Below, one piece after another: positions 1-5,233 of a DNA stretch of 5,233 nucleotides. Each line of letters begins with the position of its first letter. Positions within the stretch are counted from its first letter, which is position 1. The notes under the pieces were generated by a model, which had not been told where the DNA came from, did no database searches, and saw only the letters and a program-made list of their open reading frames with translations. The DNA comes from Vibrio madracius (lineage in GTDB: Bacteria > Pseudomonadota > Gammaproteobacteria > Enterobacterales > Vibrionaceae). Location of the stretch: the NCBI GenBank assembly GCA_000695745.1, contig ASHK01000605.1:1-5233 (forward strand). Reading direction: 5' to 3'. Made by a program: the position numbers and the translations under genes.

Positions 1-1
1 T

Positions 2-376
2 ATTAAAGAGCCTATCAGTTTCACTAGTGTTAGTAACGATAGCTGGTTAACCACTAAAGTTAAGTCTGCATTACTTACTGATGAGCGTCTAAACGGTGTC
101 AAAGTAAAGGTTATCACTGAAGATAAAGAAGTGTTCTTGCTCGGTTATGTCTCTAAAGAACACGCGGACGTCGCCACTGAAATCGCTCGCAACGTCTCGG
201 GAGTAAAACAGGTTATTCGTGCTTTCCAATTTAGTGAACAGCAAGACAAACTCAATACCGACGCTCCGGTTGAGGAAACCAAACAACCCGAAGCTCCGGT
301 TAAAAATGCTGAACCTGAAGAAGAAATGAGACCAATTATTGAAGAGCCAGCACCTTTTCATGAAATAGAAGGTTAA
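2..376 (+). CDS. dolP: DolP/YraP-type BON-domain outer-membrane lipoprotein, C-terminal part (5' end outside window)
   Basis: The frame is open from base 2 with no start inside the window, so the N-terminus (lipoprotein signal and first BON domain, by family knowledge) lies to the left. The 124 visible residues contain one complete BON domain, from about NDSWLTTKVKSALLTDERL through the EVFLLGYV strand to VSGVKQVIRAFQF. This matches the second BON domain of E. coli DolP (YraP), including the NDxW-TTKV and GVKxV signatures. In E. coli this lipoprotein sits at the outer membrane, binds anionic phospholipid at division sites and supports envelope integrity and BAM function; the same role is inferred here. 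Unlike E. coli DolP, which ends soon after this domain, the protein continues for about 45 residues rich in Glu and Pro, with APVE and APVK units ten residues apart. A GTG at 131 could mimic a start but would cut the BON domain in half. It converges with ilvH across a shared terminator. The family is secure; orthology to dolP is likely. Confidence 0.85.
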   Translation: MKEPISFTSVSNDSWLTTKVKSALLTDERLNGVKVKVITEDKEVFLLGYVSKEHADVATEIARNVSGVKQVIRAFQFSEQQDKLNTDAPVEETKQPEAPVKNAEPEEEMRPIIEEPAPFHEIEG

Positions 377-391
377 TGCCCTCTGAAACGT

Positions 392-419
392 AAAAAGCGA
401 GCTTAACGCTCGCTTTTTT
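392..419. terminator. Bidirectional Rho-independent terminator between dolP and ilvH
   Basis: A perfect 7-bp GC-rich stem, AGCGAGC (396-402) with GCTCGCT (408-414), has a 5-base loop TTAAC. A run of A (392-396) precedes it and a run of T (414-419) follows, so both strands present a hairpin followed by a U-tract. It lies 15 bases after the dolP-like stop and 25 bases past the restored ilvH stop, as expected for a terminator serving two convergent genes. Confidence 0.85.
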
Positions 420-444
420 AATGTCAGTGTTGCTGGCTATAACC

Positions 445-940
445 TTACGGCTTTAGTGCTCGCTCACCACGAGCAATACCCACAATACCACTTCGCGCCA
501 CTTCCACCACGTCGGTCACTTCAGATAAAGCGGAAACGAACGCATCCAACTTCTCAGAAGTACCAGCAAGCTTGCACCGTATATTGAGACGCCGTTACAT
601 CGACAATCTGACCTCGGAAGATATCCGCAGTGCGTTTTACTTCAGCGCGCGCGAAACCACTGGCTTTTACTTTCACCATCATCAGCTCACGCTCAATATG
701 ATCAAACTCCGTGACTTCTTGAACCTTCAAAACATCAATCAGTTTGTGAAGCTGTTTTTGAATCTGCTCAAGCTCCATCTCATCCGACTCAGTGGTGATA
801 TTGAGACGAGATAGAGTTTCATCATCCGTTGGCGACACGTTGAGTGACTCGATGTTATAACCACGCTGAGAGAACAAACCTACCACTCGAGAAAGTGCAC
901 CCGGCTGGTTTTCCATTAGTAGTGAAATGATATGTCTCAT
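445..940 (-). pseudogene. ilvH: Acetohydroxyacid synthase III regulatory (small) subunit IlvH, frame interrupted by a one-base insertion
   Basis: IlvH binds IlvI, raises its activity and confers feedback inhibition by valine. The frame from ATG at 938-940 opens with an ACT domain (about residues 2-76). N11, G14, S17 and N29 are all present; these align with positions known in E. coli IlvH to affect valine binding. A C-terminal ALS_ss_C domain starts near residue 83. After DVTASQYTVQ (residue 123) the frame runs into ACWYF and stops at 554-556. Skipping one base at about 571-573 gives LAGTSEKLDAF and on through VVEVARSGIVGIARGERALKP to a TAA at 445-447. The span of 496 bases equals 165 codons plus one base, so the restored protein has 164 residues, close to E. 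coli IlvH (163). As read, the product is 128 residues and lacks half of the C-terminal domain. A GGAGAG ribosome site (949-954) lies inside the end of ilvI, and ATG follows the ilvI stop by one base, implying translational coupling. Sequencing error and true mutation cannot be separated here. Confidence 0.93.
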
Positions 941-941
941 A

Positions 942-2678
942 TTATGTTCTCTCCGTTTTGCTTAGCCACATCTTATCCATGCCTTCCCCTTTAATTTGCA
1001 TTGGGTAAACATGCTCTGTTTCGTCAACATTGATGTCGACAAACACTAAGCGATCTTTCATTTCTAGCGCTTTCTTTAAACCAGATTCAAGCTCGCTTGG
1101 GTTGGAGATTCGAATCCCAACATGGCCGTACGCTTCGGCAATCGCAGCAAAATCTGGAACAGAGTCCATATATGAGTTGGAGTGACGACCCTGATAAATC
1201 ATGTCTTGCCACTGTTTCACCATTCCTAAGAAACGGTTATTAAGGTTAATGATCTTAACGGGCACATCGTATTGCATCGCCGTTGACAGCTCTTGAATAT
1301 TCATTTGAATACTGCCATCGCCAGTGACACACACCACTTCCTCGTCTGGATGGGCAAATTTCACGCCCATGGCAGCAGGGAAACCAAAGCCCATCGTCCC
1401 TAGACCACCAGAGTTTATCCAACGGCGAGGCTTGTTGAATGGGTAGTAAAGTGCAGCAAACATTTGGTGCTGACCAACATCCGATGCAACATACGCATCA
1501 CCGCCCGTCAGTTTATGCAGCACTTCGATAACTTGTTGTGGCTTGATGCGCTCTTCAGAGGTTTCATAACCTAAACAGTTACGCGCTCGCCACCCAGCGA
1601 TGTCATCCCACCAAGCATTAAGTGCGGCTTCATCATTCGTTCCGCCTTGCTCCACTAACAATCTCAGCATGGTCTCAAGCACCACGTCTGCAGAGCCTAC
1701 AATCGGCAGATCTGCACGAACGTTTTTAGAAATCGATGATGGGTCGATATCGATGTGAACGACTTTGGCATCAGGACAATATTTGTCGAGGTTATTGGTA
1801 GTGCGGTCATCAAAACGGACACCCACACCAAAAATAAGGTCAGCATTGTGCATCGCTAAGTTTGCTTCGTAAGTACCATGCATACCAAGCATGCCAAGCG
1901 AGTTTTTATGAGTGCCAGGGAATGCCCCTAGCCCCATTAGCGTGCTAACAACCGGTAGGTTAAGCGTTTCTGCAAGCTTAACAATATGCTGATCAGCTTC
2001 TGACATCACTGCACCACCACCAACATACAGAACCGGTTTCTTCGCTTCTAGGATCGCTTTAAGTGCTTTTTTGATTTGTCCTTTATGGCCCGTCATTGTC
2101 GGGTTGTAAGAACGCATTTTGATCGTTTCCGGATACTCGTAAGGAAACTTAATTTGCGGATTCATCACATCTTTGGGAACATCAACAACCACTGGACCTG
2201 GACGACCCGTAGAGGCGATATAGAACGCTTTCTTTAATGTTTCAGGTACATCTTCAGCCCGTTGCACTAAGAAGCTGTGTTTCACCACCGGGCGAGAGAC
2301 GCCCACCATGTCACACTCTTGAAACGCGTCATTACCAATCAGGTTGTTTGGTACGTTGCCAGAGATAACAACCATAGGGATTGAATCCATGTACGCGGTT
2401 GCAATACCGGTTATGGTATTCGTCGCACCTGGGCCAGAACACACTAACACCACACCCGGTTTACCGGTTGCACGTGCGTAGCCATCTGCCATATGAGTCG
2501 CAGCTTGTTCGTGACGAACGAGGACATGTTGAATACTTTCACGCTTTTCATGCAGCGCATCGTAGATATCAAGAACGGAACCACCTGGGTAGCCAAAGAT
2601 TTGTTGAACACCTTCGTCAATCAAAGATTGTACGATCATCTCTGCACCAGATAGCATTTCTGGGGTTGAATCTGCCAT
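942..2678 (-). CDS. ilvI: Acetohydroxyacid (acetolactate) synthase III catalytic large subunit
   Basis: IlvI is a cytoplasmic ThDP- and FAD-dependent enzyme. It joins two pyruvates to acetolactate, or pyruvate and 2-oxobutyrate to acetohydroxybutyrate, starting branched-chain amino acid synthesis. The 578 residues cover all three domains. The N-terminal ThDP-binding domain (about 8-175) has FGYPGG at 28-33, the catalytic Glu57 in RHEQA, and the SGPGATN and AFQECDMVG blocks. The middle domain (about 200-335) includes VGVRFDDR near 285-292. The C-terminal ThDP domain (about 395-550) has the metal/diphosphate motif GDGS at 453-456 with the paired Asn at 480-481. Trp490 in MVKQWQ matches the Trp that steers AHAS towards 2-oxobutyrate. 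The ending WLSKTERT is identical to E. coli IlvI, and length is near normal (574 in E. coli). The ATG at 2676-2678 is chosen because AAGGAG lies 5 bases upstream; Met8 (aligned to the E. coli N-terminus) has no such site. It is the first gene of ilvIH; no lesion is seen. Confidence 0.97.
   Translation of the reverse strand: MADSTPEMLSGAEMIVQSLIDEGVQQIFGYPGGSVLDIYDALHEKRESIQHVLVRHEQAATHMADGYARATGKPGVVLVCSGPGATNTITGIATAYMDSIPMVVISGNVPNNLIGNDAFQECDMVGVSRPVVKHSFLVQRAEDVPETLKKAFYIASTGRPGPVVVDVPKDVMNPQIKFPYEYPETIKMRSYNPTMTGHKGQIKKALKAILEAKKPVLYVGGGAVMSEADQHIVKLAETLNLPVVSTLMGLGAFPGTHKNSLGMLGMHGTYEANLAMHNADLIFGVGVRFDDRTTNNLDKYCPDAKVVHIDIDPSSISKNVRADLPIVGSADVVLETMLRLLVEQGGTNDEAALNAWWDDIAGWRARNCLGYETSEERIKPQQVIEVLHKLTGGDAYVASDVGQHQMFAALYYPFNKPRRWINSGGLGTMGFGFPAAMGVKFAHPDEEVVCVTGDGSIQMNIQELSTAMQYDVPVKIINLNNRFLGMVKQWQDMIYQGRHSNSYMDSVPDFAAIAEAYGHVGIRISNPSELESGLKKALEMKDRLVFVDINVDETEHVYPMQIKGEGMDKMWLSKTERT
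949..954 (-). promoter_or_regulatory. Ribosome binding site of ilvH inside the end of ilvI
   Basis: GGAGAG on the minus strand lies within the last codons of ilvI (Thr-Glu-Arg) and is 8 bases from the ilvH ATG. The ilvI TAA (942-944) and ilvH ATG (938-940) are separated by one base. This arrangement suits re-initiation by the same ribosome and balanced supply of the two subunits. Confidence 0.7.
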
Positions 2679-2683
2679 ATTGT

Positions 2684-2689
2684 CTCCTT
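2684..2689 (-). promoter_or_regulatory. Ribosome binding site of ilvI
   Basis: On the minus strand AAGGAG, within TAAGGAGA, precedes the ATG at 2676-2678 by a 5-base spacer. It fixes the start of ilvI, adding seven residues (MADSTPE) ahead of the Met that lines up with the E. coli N-terminus. Confidence 0.8.
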
Positions 2690-2700
2690 ACCAGTGATCG

Positions 2701-2720
2701 CAGCAATTTGGTTATTGCTG
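2701..2720. repeat. Perfect inverted repeat in the ilvI leader
   Basis: CAGCAAT (2701-2707) and ATTGCTG (2714-2720) form a 7-bp perfect palindrome around a 6-base centre. It lies 11 bases upstream of the ilvI ribosome site. It could be an mRNA hairpin or a dyad operator. No U-tract follows, so it is not a terminator. Confidence 0.6.
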
Positions 2721-2793
2721 AGCTGGCATTACATAGTTAGGTCTTATTCGTAGCCTAAATCGAAATCACTCACTTTCGGCTATGTCACGCCTA

Positions 2794-2809
2794 GCTTGTC
2801 ATAACAAGC
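2794..2809. repeat. Short inverted repeat upstream of ilvI
   Basis: GCTTGT (2794-2799) and ACAAGC (2804-2809) are perfect inverted copies around a 4-base centre, CATA. The element lies between the candidate promoter and ilvI and so may fold in the leader RNA. Function unknown; a 6-bp stem can occur by chance. Confidence 0.45.
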
Positions 2810-2837
2810 CATTCGTTTACGCAACAACTGTAACTCT

Positions 2838-2865
2838 TTATTAGCACAAGATCTAACCCTATCAA
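2838..2865 (-). promoter_or_regulatory. Candidate sigma-70 promoter for ilvIH
   Basis: On the minus strand TTGATA (2860-2865) is followed after 16 bases by TGC and TAATAA (2838-2843). This is a good -35 box with a weak -10 box helped by an extended TG. It would give a leader of roughly 150 bases before the ilvI ATG, containing both inverted repeats. The match is modest and other starts in the region are possible. Confidence 0.3.
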
Positions 2866-3032
2866 GCTCCCAAAAAACACACTCGTCTTAAATTTTCTCA
2901 TCTCACGAATATTTGTCACAGACTAAAGAGAATAACCAAACGATTAACGCAACAAGGAAAGGAAATTTAGTGTGAAATTCTTTTACGCAATAACTAAAGA
3001 CCCATCAACGGCTTAGCTATGAATATCCACCG

Positions 3033-3070
3033 AGCCTAAAAAAGCCTCCACATGGAGGCTTTTTTAGGCT
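3033..3070. terminator. Strong Rho-independent terminator after the RND pump gene, upstream of ilvI
   Basis: A perfect 17-bp stem, AGCCTAAAAAAGCCTCC (3033-3049) with its exact reverse complement (3054-3070), encloses a 4-base ACAT centre. The A6/T6 runs inside the stem flank a GC-rich GCCTCC/GGAGGC core, so either strand reads as hairpin plus U-tract. It starts 11 bases past the pump stop at 3082 and should insulate ilvIH from pump transcription. Confidence 0.88.
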
Positions 3071-3081
3071 TTTAAGCTGCT

Positions 3082-5233
3082 TTAACGGCAACTTTTGGAT
3101 TTTTTGGAACGCCAGCGCTTAAACATAGACGGTTTAGATTGCTGCTGTTCTCGTTTCCCTAACATCAATAAACACGGCGTTAAGACTAAGGTCAGTACCG
3201 TGGCAAACGCTAAGCCACCAGCAATTGCTGTCGCCAATTGTGACCACCACTGGGTACTAGGAGCACCAAACTCTATTTTTTGGTTAATGATGTCGATATT
3301 CATCTCCAACACCATGGGCATTAGACCCAATATCGTTGTCACTGTGGTCAAGAGTACCGGGCGTAAGCGTTGTACTCCGGTTCGCAATATCGCATCTCGT
3401 TTATCCAAACCACGTTTTAGCAACTGGTTGTATGTATCAATCAAGACGATGTTATTGTTTACCACTATCCCAGCCAGAGCAATCACCCCAATTCCTGACA
3501 TCACAATGCCAAATGGTCGCTGGAAAATAAGTAACCCTGCAAATACCCCCACCGTTGAGAAGATGACCGCACTCAAAATAAGGAAAGCTTGATAAAAGCT
3601 ATTAAATTGAGTGATCAGAATCAATGCCATCACCGCCAATGCGACCAAAAATGCACTTTGTAGGAATTCAGAAGAGTTCTTCTGTTCCTCGTTTTGACCA
3701 CGAATTCTAAAGTCGATACCAGCAGGAAGATCGAGACGGCTCAACTGCTGCTGAAATTGAGGAAGCTCCACCGCAAGGTTATACCTTCTGCCATATCGGC
3801 TTTAACACTAATTATTCGAATGCCATCTAAACGGTTGATCGTATCTTGTTTTGGTTGAGGCGTGATCTCTGCAAAATTGGTCATCGGCACTAACCCTGCT
3901 GGTGTCTTGATACGAAGTTCATCAAATCGGCCAATATCACGCTTCTCACTTGGGAAGCGAACCAAAATATCTACCTCTTCTGTCGAGTCATCTGGCAAAT
4001 AGTCGCCTATTTTTAATCCGTTAGTGACAAATTGCACCGTATTACCCACCAAAGTGGCATCGGCAGCAAACCGTGAAGCGTCATCTCGACTGATATCAAT
4101 TTGCCAATCAATACCCGGTTTATTTGAGGTATCACTGATATTCGTCAGCTTCGAATTCCCATCAGCCCAGCGACGTATCATTTTAGCGGCTTCATCAAGC
4201 TTTTCCGGGAAACGCGCTGATAGTTCAATCTCTAGATCATGCTCTACAGGAGGCCCTGCATCTGGGAATTTGTATTCAATCTCAACACCGGCAAATTGAT
4301 TCGTTGTCTGTTTAAGCTCCTCAATGATGACATTCACTCGACGACGATCTTGCCAGTCAATAGGGGTAATTTGTATCGTGCCGATTTCATCTTTACCACC
4401 AGTTTTAGTGTAAACACTCTCGAATTCTTTGTGGTTCAACATGACCTGTTCAACCACCCGCATCACTTCATCTTTCTCATTGATCGACAAGTCACCATGA
4501 GAACGCACTTTGACATTAAAATAAGGAGGATCCACTTCAGGGAAGAATTCTGCACCTAAGCCAGCTTTGTTGTAGGCAAAACCGACTCCCACTGCCATTA
4601 AAATCGCGAGAAGCAGAATTTTCAGTGGGTGACCAAGAGCAATATCCAAAGTATGGTAATAGAGCTTAGTGATGCCAGTTGCTTGGTCAAACTGACCATT
4701 TTGCAGTGCGACCATCTGCTGCTGTCGCTTCTCTGACACATATTGTGGTTTGCCTATCAAGCCTCCAATTACAGGGACAAACAGCAGCGCCATCACGAGT
4801 GACGCTGTCAAGGTGGCGATAAGGGTCAGAGGCAAGAACTTCATAAACTCACCCGTGGTATCTGGCCAGAAGAGCAGAGGGGCAAAAGCGGCTAAGGTGG
4901 TTGCTGTTGAGGCTGTGATTGGCCAAGCCATGCGCCTTGCCGCATCACGATAAGCTTGTTTGCGTGGGGTACCTTCTTGCATTCGGCGATCCGCAAATTC
5001 GGTCACAACAATGGCACCGTCAACCAGCATCCCCACCGCCATTATCAACGAGAACAGCACGATGATATTCACGGTCAAACCAAACACCGACAGTACCAAT
5101 AAACCTGTCAAAAATGAGCCTGGAATCGATACCCCAACTAGCAAGGCGGTACGAAAGCCTAGTATGGCTATGATGACAATCACCACCAGAATAATCGCAG
5201 AAAGAATATTATTCTGAAGGTCATTGAGCATGA
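3082..5233 (-). pseudogene. RND-family efflux transporter permease (HAE1/AcrB-like), 5' end outside window, frame broken by a one-base deletion
   Basis: This is an inner-membrane proton-driven pump that would work as a trimer with a periplasmic adaptor and an outer-membrane channel; the substrate cannot be told. The visible part equals AcrB from about residue 330 to the end. The first frame (to the stop at 3741-3743) has TM2-TM6, including the GMLVDGAIVVTE helix of TM4, then TM7 and the second porter region with GAEFFPEVDPPYFNVKV. The second frame (GTG 3769-3771 to TAA 3082-3084) has the end of the porter domain and TM8-TM12, with LAGIVVNNNIVLID in TM10 and LRPVLLTTVTTILGLMPMVL in TM11. The first frame ends KADMAEGITLRWSF. 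Adding one base near 3779-3783 gives EGINLAVELPQF and joins the halves smoothly, so this is one gene, not two. The first ATG in the window (5229-5231) is internal; TM1 and the first porter subdomains lie to the right. An adaptor gene is expected further upstream. Whether the lesion is real or an assembly error is open. Confidence 0.9.

Larger units (their letters stand above)
2691..3032 (-). promoter_or_regulatory. Upstream regulatory region of ilvIH (no gene)
   Basis: About 340 bases between the ilvI ribosome site and the pump terminator hold no convincing gene. As the pump transcript is stopped by a strong hairpin, the ilvIH promoter should lie here. The stretch is fairly AT-rich, contains two perfect short inverted repeats (2701-2720 and 2794-2809) and a possible promoter at 2838-2865. 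In E. coli ilvIH is activated by Lrp bound to several upstream sites and repressed by leucine through Lrp. The length and AT-richness would allow the same, but no clear match to the Lrp consensus was found by eye, so Lrp control is inferred from the family only. Confidence 0.55.

Noticed and set aside
89..361. Minus-strand 90-codon ORF opposite the dolP-like gene
   Set aside because: Antisense to a clear BON domain; Phe-rich product from complemented Glu/Lys codons, with no family resemblance.
554..575. Programmed +1 frameshift in ilvH
   Set aside because: No slippery codon pair, in-frame stop at the shift site, or internal Shine-Dalgarno element resembling prfB is present; the stop is 15 bases downstream. 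IlvH is not known to need recoding.
2381..2740. Plus-strand 119-codon ORF over the start of ilvI
   Set aside because: It is antisense to the highly conserved N-terminal region of ilvI, resembles no family and has no convincing ribosome site.
2960..2981. GAAATT repeats (GAAATTTAGTGTGAAATTC) as an operator
   Set aside because: Short AT-rich repeat that is likely by chance; no known operator consensus recognised.
3095..3592. Plus-strand 165-codon ORF inside the pump gene
   Set aside because: Antisense shadow of the TM8-TM12 coding region; composition reflects reverse-complemented hydrophobic codons.
3741..3785. Programmed -1 frameshift or two separate proteins in the RND gene
   Set aside because: No X XXY YYZ heptamer at the overlap, and the second frame lacks a plausible ribosome site before its GTG. 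The two parts are halves of one known fold.
1..5233. Mobile element, CRISPR, defence system or RNA gene
   Set aside because: No transposase, integrase, terminal repeats, spaced repeat array, tRNA cloverleaf or unknown gene cluster seen; all sizeable frames are known housekeeping or efflux families or their shadows.

Overview
The window looks like ordinary chromosomal DNA from a gammaproteobacterium, most likely Vibrio or a close relative. This rests on the near-canonical enterobacterial/vibrio-type IlvI and IlvH sequences, a DolP-like lipoprotein with an added acidic tail, moderate GC content, and a Vibrio-like feel to the RND pump. The genus is inferred; no marker gene in the window fixes it.

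Layout from left to right. A plus-strand gene enters from the left edge: the last ~124 codons of a DolP (YraP)-type outer-membrane BON-domain lipoprotein, ending at 376. A short bidirectional hairpin terminator (about 392-419) separates it from the convergent minus-strand operon ilvI-ilvH. This operon encodes the catalytic (IlvI, 942-2678) and regulatory (IlvH, 445-940) subunits of acetohydroxyacid synthase III, the first common step of valine, leucine and isoleucine synthesis. A gap of about 340 bases upstream of ilvI holds its presumed promoter and leader, with two small perfect inverted repeats and one tiny, doubtful ORF. A perfect 17-bp-stem terminator (3033-3070) then closes a minus-strand RND efflux pump gene that runs off the right edge; its N-terminal third is outside the window.

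The main observations are broken reading frames. ilvH has one extra base near 571-573, so the frame stops at 128 residues; skipping that base restores a clean 164-residue IlvH ending at 445. The RND gene has one missing base near 3779-3783, splitting it into two overlapping frames that together read as one transporter. A third, weaker case is the last few codons of the RND gene, where an alternative frame after a run of six A/T looks more natural. The restored sequence on both sides of each lesion is intact. That fits recent mutation or, more likely, single-base errors in a draft assembly.

No new defence system, mobile element, CRISPR array or RNA gene is visible. The remaining points of interest are the acidic Pro/Glu-rich tail of the DolP homologue, the non-AcrB residues at the proton-relay positions of the pump, and the structured ilvI leader.
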